A DNA stretch of 64,000 nucleotides, taken from the NCBI RefSeq assembly GCF_900096765.1, contig NZ_LT615228.1:874669-938668 (forward strand), given 5' to 3'. Made by a program: the position numbers and the translations under genes. Shown one piece after another: positions 13,276-22,501 of the stretch (position 1 is the first letter of the stretch; each line of letters starts with the position of its first letter). The stretch is from Polynucleobacter necessarius. GTDB taxonomy: Bacteria > Pseudomonadota > Gammaproteobacteria > Burkholderiales > Burkholderiaceae. The notes beneath the pieces were generated by a model. The model did not search any database. It was given only the letters and a program-made list of their open reading frames with translations, and had not been told where the DNA came from.

Positions 13276-13430
13276 TCACACTAAGCACTTCCACTCAAGA
13301 TCATCTTGCTTTTCTTGCTGAGTGATTTGGTCTTCCGTAGTTGCATCTAATTTAGCCTTATCAACAAACCCCTCAGAAAATGTTGATGGATCATTTAAAT
13401 CAACTTGAATTTTTATAATTTCAATTTCAT
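13276..13430 (-). pseudogene. Truncated HigA-like (XRE) antitoxin remnant
   Basis: The minus strand holds an open stretch of about 50 codons ending at 13276. It reads IKIQVDLNDPSTFSEGFVDK and then AKLDATTEDQITQQEKQDD. This resembles the N-terminal arm of HigA-type antitoxins (pattern DPSTF..G..D...DATTE.DI..QQ), but the following helix-turn-helix domain is missing. An ATG at 13430 with GAGG five bases before it is one base out of frame, so it carries a start-proximal frameshift and a C-terminal truncation. No HigB toxin is seen. The family call is from recalled pattern, not a search. Confidence 0.55.
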
Positions 13431-13482
13431 TCGTGCCTCAATGATAAGCCTCGCATTGCAACCCATCTCGACCTCACAAGAA

Positions 13483-13507
13483 AAAAGCCTAGCATTGCTA
13501 GGCTTTT
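13483..13507. terminator. Rho-independent terminator (copy 2)
   Basis: Stem AAAAGCCTAGCA/TGCTAGGCTTTT just downstream of hppA on the minus strand. The 27-base core at 13481-13507 is identical to the trxB terminator at 12499-12525. It probably ends hppA transcription. Confidence 0.85.
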
Positions 13508-13525
13508 CTTATGGGACAACGTTTC

Positions 13526-15586
13526 TTATCTGGTGATCACTGGCAAGAGCGGCACGATGAGTAGCGCCACGATGTTGATGATCTTAATTAACGGATTGAC
13601 TGCAGGGCCTGCGGTGTCTTTGTAGGGATCGCCTACAGTGTCACCAGTCACAGCAGCTTTGTGCGCTTCAGAACCTTTGCCACCGAAGTTTCCTTCTTCG
13701 ATATATTTCTTCGCGTTATCCCAAGCACCACCACCAGTACACATGGAGATAGCCACAAACAGTCCAGTCACGATCGTACCCATTAAAAGACCACCTAAGG
13801 CAGCAGGACCCAAGAAGAGACCGACAAGAATTGGAGCAACAACCGGGAGGAGTGAAGGAACAATCATTTCCTTAATCGCTGCTGATGTGAGCATGTCCAC
13901 TGCTTTGCCGTACTCAGGTTTTGCGGTGCCCTCCATGATTCCAGGGATATCGCGAAACTGACGGCGCACTTCTTCCACTACAGCGCCAGCACAACGACCA
14001 ACTGCTTCCATGGCCATCGCACCAAACAAATAAGGAATCATGCCGCCAATAAATAGGCCAATGATCACCATGTGGTTAGATAGATCAAAGGATACTTGCT
14101 GACCGATACCCTCTAACGCATGGGTGTAATCAGCAAAGAGTACAAGAGAAGCTAAACCCGCAGAACCAATGGCATAACCTTTAGTGACTGCCTTAGTGGT
14201 ATTACCCACAGCATCTAATGGATCGGTAATGTCACGCACCGCTTGTGGCAAACCGGCCATCTCTGCAATACCGCCAGCATTATCTGTAATTGGGCCATAA
14301 GCATCCAGTGCCACTACGATACCGGCCATCGATAACATGGCTGTCGCAGCAACCGCAATGCCATATAAACCAGCTAGCCAATAGGCAGCAAAGATTGCAG
14401 CACAAACAAATAACACAGGATAGGCAGTCGACTTCATCGAAATCCCAAGGCCTGCAATGATGTTTGTACCGTGACCCTTGGTAGACGCTTCAGCGATATG
14501 CTGCACTGGCTTAAATTGTGTACCGGTGTAGTACTCAGTAATCCAAACCAAAGCGGCAGTGAGCAATAAACCAACAATGGTTGAGCCAAATAAACGCCAC
14601 TGACTTCCGGGAATACCCAACGCATCATCAGGCATGATGAACTTCGTAACAAAGTAGAAGGCGATGAGAGACAAGCTACCTGCAATGATCAGACCTTTAT
14701 ACAAAGCAGGCATCACATTCTTCATGCCAGGAGTTGCTTTTACAAATGAACAACCAACAATTGAAGCGATGATTGAAACGCCACCGAGAACTAATGGATA
14801 GATGATGGCAGCCACTGGCGCGCCAGCAACCATCAACGAACCTAAAACCATTGTGGCGATTAATGTCACGGCATAAGTCTCAAACAAATCAGCTGCCATG
14901 CCTGCACAGTCACCGACGTTATCACCTACGTTATCTGCAATCACCGCAGGATTGCGTGGATCATCCTCCGGAATACCAGCTTCTACCTTGCCTACCAAGT
15001 CAGCACCAACGTCAGCGCCCTTAGTAAAGATGCCACCACCTAAACGAGCAAAGATAGAAATCAAAGAGGACCCAAAAGCTAAACCAATAAGGGGGTGCAA
15101 AACTGATGACAGATCTTGACCTGCCCCAATAGACACCAAGAACATAAAGAAGAGCCCAACACCCAGCAAGCCCAGACCTACCACCAACATACCAGTAATA
15201 GCCCCGCCTTTGAATGCCACATTGAGCGCCTCATTCATACCCTAAGTAGCTGCTTCTGCTGTACGTACATTGGCTCTTACTGAGACGTTCATGCCAATAA
15301 AGCCACAGGCTCCAGATAGAACAACGCCCACCACAAATCCAATAGCAGTTGCAAAGTCCAAAAAGAGTGCCATCAAAATAGTGAGCACCAAACCCATTAT
15401 GGCGATTGTTTTGTATTGACGCGATAGATACGCTGCGGCGCCCTGTTGAATCGCCTCTGCAATTTCTTGCATTTTGACGTTGCCTGTACTTTGCTTCAAA
15501 ATCCAGCCGCGCATCACAAAACCGTAAACCACGGCTAGGACACCGCACGCCAAGGCAAAATACAAGCCCAAAGTGACATTACTCAT
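13526..15586 (-). pseudogene. hppA: Membrane H+-pumping pyrophosphatase, split by in-frame amber codon
   Basis: Joined, the frame gives about 686 residues, the normal HppA length, with some 16 membrane helices. It hydrolyses PPi to pump protons. The catalytic segment [11 protein letters not shown] and the [17 protein letters not shown] motif are intact. [14 protein letters not shown] carries Lys where K+-dependent enzymes have Ala, so it is the K+-independent H+ type. A TAG at 15242-15244 (after residue 114, VRTAEAAT) interrupts the frame without a shift; CAG to TAG is the simplest cause. An ATG lies two codons further on, so restart could make a 570-residue fragment lacking the first helices. 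The soluble ppa is divergent upstream and intact. Confidence 0.85.
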
Positions 15587-15770
15587 GCTTGAACTCCCTA
15601 AAGTTGATCTTTTTGTTTTGTATATCTAGCGCTTAGGTAGACCTCGTTTAGGAAAGCTTTAAACTATGTCTTTAAGCCGTACCAGTATGTAACAGAATGA
15701 CCCCTGCGCCTCTTTGCTAAGATCAGGGTATTTACTAATCACTATTCATTTTTCGGAGTATTTATGATTT

Positions 15771-16307
15771 ATGAGTCTCGACAAGGTTAAGCCAGGTAAA
15801 AAGATCCCTGAAAGCTTTAACGTCATTATTGAAATCCCAATGAACGCGGATCCAATTAAGTATGAAGTGGATAAAGAGAGTGGCGCAATTTTCGTAGACC
15901 GTTTTATGGGTACTGCAATGCACTATCCATGCAATTATGGTTACATCAATAAAACGATTGCTGGTGATGGCGACCCTGTTGACGTTCTTGTGATTACTCC
16001 ATTCCCACTCATCCCTGGTGTTGTAGTGAGCTGTCGTGCAATTGGTATTTTGCAAATGGAAGATGAAGCTGGTCAAGACGCTAAATTACTGGCTGTGCCA
16101 GAAGACAAAATTTTGCCAATTTATACGCACTGGCAAAAACCAGAAGATATCAATCCTTTGCGCTTGAACCAAATCCAACACTTTTTCGAGCACTATAAAG
16201 ATCTTGAAAAAGGTAAGTGGGTAAAAGTGAAAGGTTGGGGTGGTGTTGCAGATGCTCATAAAGAAATTCTAGAAGGCATCGAACGTTACAACAAAGAGCA
16301 CGCTTAA
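15771..16307 (+). CDS. ppa: Inorganic pyrophosphatase
   Basis: A 178-residue family I soluble enzyme that splits PPi to drive biosynthesis. Conserved [34 protein letters not shown], the metal site [11 protein letters not shown] and KVKGWGG near the end are present. The ATG at 15771 gives the family N-terminus MSLDKV. GGAG at 15754 is better spaced for an out-of-frame ATG at 15764 that would make a 9-residue peptide (MIYESRQG-), so initiation here may be imperfect. Length is normal. Confidence 0.95.
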   Translation: MSLDKVKPGKKIPESFNVIIEIPMNADPIKYEVDKESGAIFVDRFMGTAMHYPCNYGYINKTIAGDGDPVDVLVITPFPLIPGVVVSCRAIGILQMEDEAGQDAKLLAVPEDKILPIYTHWQKPEDINPLRLNQIQHFFEHYKDLEKGKWVKVKGWGGVADAHKEILEGIERYNKEHA

Positions 16308-16335
16308 TTTTATTGAAAAGGCTTTGTGAATCGGA

Positions 16336-17955
16336 GTGAGCGCACAGAAAATTGCCTTAGCCCAAATTAACCCTTTATTGGGTGATTTGGCTGGCAATGC
16401 GCAGCTCATTCACAAGGCCGCTCAAGACGCTTATTCCCAGAGCTCCACAGTCGTTGTTACTCCGGAGCTTTCGCTTACTGGCTATCCGCCTGAAGATCTC
16501 CTGCTTCGCCCCGCTTTTATTGAGGCTTGCGAGCTAGAACTCAAACAATTAACCGAGCAACTTACCCAATACACCGATCTAACGGTGATTGTGGGTCATC
16601 CTAAATTGACTGCCGCTGGTCTACAAAATTATGCGTCGGTATTACGTAATGGCAAAGTTATTGCTGGTTATGCCAAACAAAAATTGCCCAATCATGAAGT
16701 ATTTGATGAAGTTCGCTACTTTGTGCCCGGCAATCAAGCCTGTGTTTTTGAATGCGACGGCATTTCATATGGCTTGATTTTGTGTGAAGACGCCTGGCAT
16801 GCTGGACCTGCTAAACAAGCGCATGCTGCTGGCGCTCAGATCCTGCTAGTGCCTAACGCATCGCCCTATCACCTCAAAAAAGAATCCTTGCGCATCGAAG
16901 TACTGCGTGGCCATATTGACCAAACCAAAATGCCTCTGGTATACGTCAACGCTATTGGCGGCCAAGATGAACTGGTCTTTGATGGTGGTTCCTTCGCTCT
17001 GAATTCTCATGGACAAGTTGCCATGGCATTGCCTCAATTTGAAAGCACTCTGGGCTTTGTCAATGTGAGTTCGACTGGCGAGCTAGAGCAAGGTGAAATT
17101 ACCCCAACTCAAAGCGTAGAGGCGCAAGCCTATCAAGCTCTGGTATTGGGCGTTCGCGATTATGTAAATAAAAATCGCTTTCCTGGGGTCATTATTGGTC
17201 TGTCTGGTGGCGTTGACTCAGCCTTAGTGCTCGCAATTGCCGTTGACGCCCTAGGCGCCGATCAAGTGCGTGCTGTCATGATGCCTTCACGCTATACCGC
17301 CGATATCTCCTGGATTGATGCCCGTGAATTAGTCAAAAACCTTGGAGTGCAATACGATGAGATCCCGATTAGCGGGCCAGTAGATGCGCTAGAGCAATCC
17401 CTTGCAGAACAATTTCAAGGCTTAAAAGTAGACGCTACAGAAGAAAACATTCAGGCGCGTGTACGCGGCACCTTGCTGATGGCACTCTCCAATAAAACAG
17501 GTCGCCTAGTGTTAACTACCGGCAATAAGAGTGAGATGGCGGTGGGTTACTGCACTCTTTATGGAGATATGGCTGGTGGCTTTGCTGTAATCAAAGACAT
17601 CAGCAAGACTTTGGTGTATCTACTGTGCGCCTATCGCAATAACATTGCACATGTGATCCCAGAGCGCATTTTGACACGCGCCCCATCTGCAGAATTACGC
17701 CCCGATCAAACCGATCAAGATAGCCTTCCTTCCTATGAAGTACTTGATGGCATCGTTGAGCGCTGTATGGAGCAAAACCAATCGATCGCCCAAATCATTG
17801 CGGCTGGTTTTGATGCTGAAAGTGTGGAAAAAGTTACTCGCTTAATCAAGCTCAATGAGTATAAGCGCCGCCAAGCACCTCCAGGAGTTCGCGTGACTAC
17901 TCGCGCTTTTGGCCGTGACTGGCGCTACCCAATCACATCGAAATTTAGAGCCTAG
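16336..17955 (+). CDS. nadE: NAD+ synthase, glutamine-hydrolysing
   Basis: A 539-residue two-domain enzyme making NAD+ from nicotinate adenine dinucleotide. The N-terminal nitrilase domain has the catalytic Glu in VVTPELSLTGYPPED, Lys in KQKLPNHEVFDE and Cys in LILCEDAWH. The C-terminal PP-loop ATPase has SGGVDSALV near residue 290 and TTGNKSEMAVGY. The only in-frame start giving the full N-terminus is GTG at 16336. The GGA just before it is too close for normal Shine-Dalgarno pairing. glnB follows, a common betaproteobacterial neighbour. Confidence 0.94.
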   Translation: MSAQKIALAQINPLLGDLAGNAQLIHKAAQDAYSQSSTVVVTPELSLTGYPPEDLLLRPAFIEACELELKQLTEQLTQYTDLTVIVGHPKLTAAGLQNYASVLRNGKVIAGYAKQKLPNHEVFDEVRYFVPGNQACVFECDGISYGLILCEDAWHAGPAKQAHAAGAQILLVPNASPYHLKKESLRIEVLRGHIDQTKMPLVYVNAIGGQDELVFDGGSFALNSHGQVAMALPQFESTLGFVNVSSTGELEQGEITPTQSVEAQAYQALVLGVRDYVNKNRFPGVIIGLSGGVDSALVLAIAVDALGADQVRAVMMPSRYTADISWIDARELVKNLGVQYDEIPISGPVDALEQSLAEQFQGLKVDATEENIQARVRGTLLMALSNKTGRLVLTTGNKSEMAVGYCTLYGDMAGGFAVIKDISKTLVYLLCAYRNNIAHVIPERILTRAPSAELRPDQTDQDSLPSYEVLDGIVERCMEQNQSIAQIIAAGFDAESVEKVTRLIKLNEYKRRQAPPGVRVTTRAFGRDWRYPITSKFRA

Positions 17956-18014
17956 ACAATCTCGGGGTGGAATTTGGCAGCTCTCCTCAGTTCTAGGTAT
18001 GATTACATCATTAG

Positions 18015-18362
<348 letters not shown>

Positions 18363-18392
18363 TCGCCAGCTTCGCCTATCTCTCAATTAAGC

Positions 18393-19358
18393 TTATTGCG
18401 AATCGGCTGGAGCTGTCGACTGAACAATTTCAGCGGGCTCCAACACCACGGTCTTTGCTACAGTATTACCAAGTCGTACTCTAGATCCTTGGTAATACAT
18501 ATCAACTTGATTTAATCCGGAGGTCATCACCTTCAAAGGGGGTTTGCCATAAAAGCTTGCCCCAATTCCTGGTTCCATTGCTTTACTCTGAATTTTGCCG
18601 CCTGCATCTACTACACAAACCGTTTGGGCAATTTTGGATTGCAAATACACCATATCGCCTGCTTTCTTAGCCGACTCTGGTTTATAAGCAACCGCTGCCA
18701 AATCTGCAGGCGGACACTCGGAGCTAGTTTGCGCAACTGCAGGCATAGCCGCAGGAACGCTTGCAGTCGGTGGATTAGGTGCCTCTGGGGCAGGAGCAGA
18801 TGCGGGCTTGGATTCAGGCGTTTGCGCCTCGGGGGCAGTTGGAGCAGCATCTTGTGCGAGCGCAGGCTCCACCTTTGGAGTCTCTGGAAAAAACAATGGT
18901 TGTAAATTCACAACTGAAAACGCCACTGCTGCAGCAATGCTCACGAGCAAAAAGATTTTCCGGTGAGGCTTAGCATCCCCCTGGGACTTATCCACCTTCA
19001 TCGCGGGCATTTCAATTGCTGGGCTTGCTGCTGGCATTGCAATATTGACTGCAGAGAGTGTTGACTCCTGGACCTCTTCTGCCGCACTCTTCACGTCTTC
19101 TTTTTTGACAGCTTCTGCTCCACCCAAATCAAAAGCCTCTGATTCGCTTAGCTTTAATAACTTTGCTACTTTTTTTGCAGCAGTTAGCTTCACCTTTGGA
19201 CCGTAAAAAGAGCTTAATTCGCCGTTTTCAATTTGCTCAATTTGACGCACTGATAAACAAGCCATTCCCGATATATCTTTAGTGCTCAGTCCTAGATCTT
19301 CCCTGGCCTTAGTAAATGCTTCTTTGCGAATTTCTGGAAGTTTGACTGGCTTATTCAT
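18393..19358 (-). CDS. RodZ-like membrane protein with N-terminal helix-turn-helix
   Basis: A 321-residue protein. Residues 10-75 form a Cro-type helix-turn-helix (AREDLGLSTKDISGMACLSV), one transmembrane helix lies near 134-152, a Pro/Ala-rich linker spans about 165-215, and a small C-terminal beta domain follows. This layout is that of RodZ, which links MreB filaments to the cell-wall machinery, so cell-shape control is inferred. It is not next to ispG, the usual rodZ neighbour, and sequence similarity is modest; a regulator with the same layout is possible. Confidence 0.6.
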   Translation of the reverse strand: MNKPVKLPEIRKEAFTKAREDLGLSTKDISGMACLSVRQIEQIENGELSSFYGPKVKLTAAKKVAKLLKLSESEAFDLGGAEAVKKEDVKSAAEEVQESTLSAVNIAMPAASPAIEMPAMKVDKSQGDAKPHRKIFLLVSIAAAVAFSVVNLQPLFFPETPKVEPALAQDAAPTAPEAQTPESKPASAPAPEAPNPPTASVPAAMPAVAQTSSECPPADLAAVAYKPESAKKAGDMVYLQSKIAQTVCVVDAGGKIQSKAMEPGIGASFYGKPPLKVMTSGLNQVDMYYQGSRVRLGNTVAKTVVLEPAEIVQSTAPADSQ

Positions 19359-19741
19359 AGCTCGATGTTTGTCTCATTTGTAGGTATTTTCCATGATCAT
19401 AAACATAAATTGCTACAAGAGTAAGCAATCTATTGTCAAAAATATCTTTTATTCCACTTGGGCGGACCCACTCACAGAGGTACAGAACAAAACAGGGGTG
19501 AACTAATTAATACTTCATGAGCTCAGGACAACAACTTCATGAGCTCAGGACAACATTTGCTCAGAAGCACAGTGGAGTTAAGTGATGAATGGGCTGTTAT
19601 TAGTCGGAGGATTCCAGGAAATTTTCCGCCAAATATATTGCGGTGCAACATGGCATGCGAGATTCTTCTAAGGCCAGTTGGGGGCCGATATTTCCATCTC
19701 ACGGCACAATAGTGCTTTTGAAACACATTTTTTGGAGACAA
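19359..19741. other. 383-base intergenic region with tandem repeat
   Basis: Divergent upstream region of the RodZ-like gene and ilvD. It contains a 22-bp tandem duplication (19512-19555) and a 46-codon open stretch (19572-19712) whose start, [11 protein letters not shown], weakly recalls the N-terminus of IS5-type transposases. GGAGA at 19734-19738 serves ilvD. I see no riboswitch or tRNA. Confidence 0.5.
19512..19555. repeat. 22-bp perfect tandem duplication
   Basis: Two adjacent identical copies of a 22-base unit beginning ACTTCATGAGCTCAGG (19512-19533 and 19534-19555). It probably arose by slippage; no coding frame uses it. Confidence 0.9.
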
Positions 19742-21439
19742 ATGAGCATGAAACGTCTTAATGAACGCTCTCGTATGGTTACTGAGGGTGTTGCACGCGC
19801 CCCAAATCGCTCGATGTATTACGCCATGGGTTATCAAGAGAAAGATTTCTCAAAGCCAATGGTTGGCGTTGCTAATGGTCACTCCACTATTACCCCTTGC
19901 AACAGCGGCCTACAAAAACTCACTGATGCCGTAGTCATTGCCTTAGAAGAGGCTGGCGCTAAAGCGCAAATGTTTAGTACACCAACCGTTTCCGACGGTA
20001 TCGGCATGGGTACCGAGGGCATGAAATACTCCCTCGTCTCGCGCGAGGTGATTGCCGACAGTATTGAAACTTGCGTCAATGGATTATGGCAAGACGGCGT
20101 GGTTGTGATTGGTGGCTGCGATAAAAATATGCCAGGCGGCATGATGGCGATTGCCCGTACCAATGTTCCGGCTATTTATGTTTACGGTGGCACGATTAAA
20201 CCGGGTCACTACAAAGGCAAAGATCTCAATATCGTTTCGGCTTTTGAAGCGGTAGGTGAATTTACCTCCGGCAGAATGAGCGAGGAAGATCTCAAAGGTG
20301 TTGAGCAGCATGCCTGTCCCGGTAGTGGCTCTTGCGGTGGCATGTATACCGCCAACACTATGAGCTCTTCTTTTGAAGCCTTAGGCATGAGCCTGCCCTA
20401 CTCTTCTACGATGGCTAATGAAGATGCCGAGAAGGTAGCTAGCGCGGCTGAGTCTGCCCGCGTATTGGTTGAAGCAGTCAAGAATAACCTGCGTCCACGC
20501 GACATCATTACCAAAAAATCAATTGAGAATGCTGTTAGCGTCATCATGGCTGTTGGGGGATCAACCAATGCAGTCTTACATTTCTTGGCAATTACTAGCG
20601 CTGCAGAAATCGACTGGACGATCGATGACTTCGAACGCATTCGTAAGCGCGTCCCTGTAATCGTCGATATGAAACCATCTGGAACCTACCTGGCAACTGA
20701 TTTACATCAGGCCGGCGGCATTCCACAGGTTATGAAGATTTTGTTAGATGGCGGTTTACTACACGGCGACTGTATGACCATTACCGGCAAAACTATTGCC
20801 GAAGTTTTAAAGGACGTTCCTTCTGTACCGCGCGCTGACCAAAAAGTGATTCGGACCTTGGATAATCCACTCTACAAACAAGGTCACTTGGCTATCTTGA
20901 AGGGTAATATCTCTCCAGAAGGTTGTGTTGCCAAAATTACTGGCTTGAAAAATCCATCCATCACTGGTCCGGCGCGAGTGTTTGATTCAGAGGATGATGC
21001 AATGGCCGCCATCATGGCTCAAAAAATCAAAGATGGTGACATCGTAGTCATTCGTTATGAAGGGCCTAAAGGGGGCCCAGGAATGCGCGAGATGCTCTCC
21101 CCCACTTCCGCTTTAGTGGGTCAAGGATTGGGTGAGTCTGTTGGCCTAATTACTGATGGACGCTTTTCTGGCGGCACTTGGGGTATGGTGGTTGGTCACG
21201 TTGCACCAGAAGCTTATGTAGGCGGCACTATCGCCCTGATCAATGAAGGTGACTCAATTACGATCGATGCGCACAAGCTCTTAATTCAGCTAAATGTGAG
21301 CGAAGAAGAAATTGCTAAACGCCGCGCTGCATGGAAGCAACCTAAGCCTCGTTATACGCGTGGCTTACTTGCAAAATATGCGAGCTTGGCAAGTAGTGCT
21401 AGCAAGGGTGCAGTAACAGATTTGAATTTGAAACTCTAA
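19742..21439 (+). CDS. ilvD: Dihydroxy-acid dehydratase
   Basis: A 565-residue Fe-S enzyme of valine, isoleucine and pantothenate synthesis, converting dihydroxy-acids to 2-keto acids. Cluster and metal ligands are visible in [13 protein letters not shown] and [18 protein letters not shown]. The C-terminal half has [12 protein letters not shown] and [12 protein letters not shown]. The N-terminus [20 protein letters not shown] belongs to the shorter IlvD group. The start was placed at ATG 19742; ATG 19748 is equally possible and better spaced from GGAGA. The open frame upstream to 19643 is not family-like. Confidence 0.95.
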   Translation: MSMKRLNERSRMVTEGVARAPNRSMYYAMGYQEKDFSKPMVGVANGHSTITPCNSGLQKLTDAVVIALEEAGAKAQMFSTPTVSDGIGMGTEGMKYSLVSREVIADSIETCVNGLWQDGVVVIGGCDKNMPGGMMAIARTNVPAIYVYGGTIKPGHYKGKDLNIVSAFEAVGEFTSGRMSEEDLKGVEQHACPGSGSCGGMYTANTMSSSFEALGMSLPYSSTMANEDAEKVASAAESARVLVEAVKNNLRPRDIITKKSIENAVSVIMAVGGSTNAVLHFLAITSAAEIDWTIDDFERIRKRVPVIVDMKPSGTYLATDLHQAGGIPQVMKILLDGGLLHGDCMTITGKTIAEVLKDVPSVPRADQKVIRTLDNPLYKQGHLAILKGNISPEGCVAKITGLKNPSITGPARVFDSEDDAMAAIMAQKIKDGDIVVIRYEGPKGGPGMREMLSPTSALVGQGLGESVGLITDGRFSGGTWGMVVGHVAPEAYVGGTIALINEGDSITIDAHKLLIQLNVSEEEIAKRRAAWKQPKPRYTRGLLAKYASLASSASKGAVTDLNLKL

Positions 21440-21458
21440 TTTTCTCTTGCCGAAAAAC

Positions 21459-21488
21459 AAAAGCCCCTAGTTTGACCTAGGGGCTTTT
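21459..21488 (+). terminator. Rho-independent terminator of ilvD
   Basis: Stem AAAAGCCCCTAG/CTAGGGGCTTTT with a six-base loop, ending in a T-run, 20 bases after ilvD. It can also serve the convergent copper locus. Confidence 0.9.
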
Positions 21489-21521
21489 TATTTGGCCTGG
21501 ATAATTTTGTCTTTCTATGGA

Positions 21522-21995
21522 TTAGTGCTTATCGTGCTTTACAGAAACCGCATCAACTGGAAATTTCACCTCAACCTCGCCTGCTTTTGCAAACTTGAGT
21601 TTTACAGGAACGGATTGGCCCGCATTAAATGGACCTTTGAGATTAAGGAACATGAGGTGATAACCGCCATGCTTTAACTCAACCATGCCATGGGCCGGCA
21701 CAGCAATGCTTTTCACTTCGCGCATTTTCATGACATTACCTTCTATAGCCATCTCATGCAGTTGGACCTCCCCCGCAGCAGGAGAGCTTGCAGACACTAG
21801 CTGATCAGCGACGCCCTTATTCTCAATCTTCATAAAGCCGCCAGCCACTTCTTGGCCAGGTGCTGTAGCACGCGTGTAAGCGTTTTCAATTTTGATTGAA
21901 CCTAATGATGCGCTTTGGGCAAAAGCAACTCCACTCATCGCAAAACAAGCAAATCCAATCGATAAGGCTGCTGATAATAACTTCTTCTTCTCCAT
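21522..21995 (-). CDS. Periplasmic copper chaperone PCu(A)C
   Basis: A 157-residue exported protein with a signal peptide (residues 1-26, AFAQ). It has the family copper site: LHEMAIEGNVMKM gives the first His and Met residues, and the following VELKHGGYHLMFLNL gives the paired His and Met. PCu(A)C hands Cu(I) to cytochrome oxidase, usually with a Sco or TlpA-like thioredoxin. Last gene of the minus-strand copper-type locus, 19 bases after the thioredoxin-like gene. Intact. Confidence 0.93.
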   Translation of the reverse strand: MEKKKLLSAALSIGFACFAMSGVAFAQSASLGSIKIENAYTRATAPGQEVAGGFMKIENKGVADQLVSASSPAAGEVQLHEMAIEGNVMKMREVKSIAVPAHGMVELKHGGYHLMFLNLKGPFNAGQSVPVKLKFAKAGEVEVKFPVDAVSVKHDKH

Positions 21996-22014
21996 ATATT
22001 TACTACGTACAAGT

Positions 22015-22501
22015 CTAGATGCCTCTTAAATACCATTGATTTAATTGATTAAAGTCGATGCTACCAACTTTACGAATCACTTTACCGATTTTATCAATCA
22101 ATATTGTCATTGGGGTTTCTCCTCGCCATTTGGGATCAATTTCATAGCGCATAGCATCCTCAAATGGAGATGTCAGCATATCATATCATATAAGAATTGG
22201 CATCTTTTAATTGCGCATTCGAAAGCATCTTGGCAGCACTCTCTACCGACACATCATCCACCTGGACAAAAATGATTTCGGCATTTTTATGCTGAGCGAT
22301 GAACTTACCCCATAGCGGCATCTCTCTAGCGCAGGGTGAACAGGTAACACCCCAAAAGTGAATCACCAAGGGATGGCCAGCATAAGGCTTGGTAATGGCT
22401 TTCCAATCACCTTTCTGATAAGGCTTTAATCCATTGGTCTGCGCATAGGCATTCGAGAACAAAGCAAATATACAGGCCAGAAAAATTGCAATAAATTTCA
22501 T
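22015..22501 (-). pseudogene. Thioredoxin-like (TlpA/redoxin) gene, frameshifted by a pentanucleotide repeat
   Basis: The first frame runs 22501-22181: signal peptide (YAQ), then HFWGVTCSPCAREMPLW with redox pair CSPC, typical of TlpA-like reductants. It stops after DANSYMI. The rest of the domain is in another frame and reads TSPFEDAMRYEIDPKWRG, then ETPMTILIDKIGK with the cis-Pro, ending in TAG at 22015. Three copies of ATATG sit exactly at the break; removing two (10 bp) restores SYMLTSPFED. Its ATG overlaps the propeller gene stop. The protein probably kept PCu(A)C or its target Cys residues reduced. Confidence 0.85.
22177..22191. repeat. Pentanucleotide tandem repeat (CATAT)3
   Basis: Three perfect copies of CATAT on the + strand inside the thioredoxin-like gene, exactly where its reading frame breaks. 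Net 10 extra bases relative to a single unit explain the frameshift. Confidence 0.9.

Noticed and set aside
15231-15548. Alternate-frame ORF over the 5' part of hppA
   Set aside because: The hppA frame carries conserved membrane segments; this one is Cys/Arg-rich noise.
19523-19837. Minus-strand ORF across the ilvD leader
   Set aside because: It overlaps the ilvD start, has no ribosome site and no recognisable motif.
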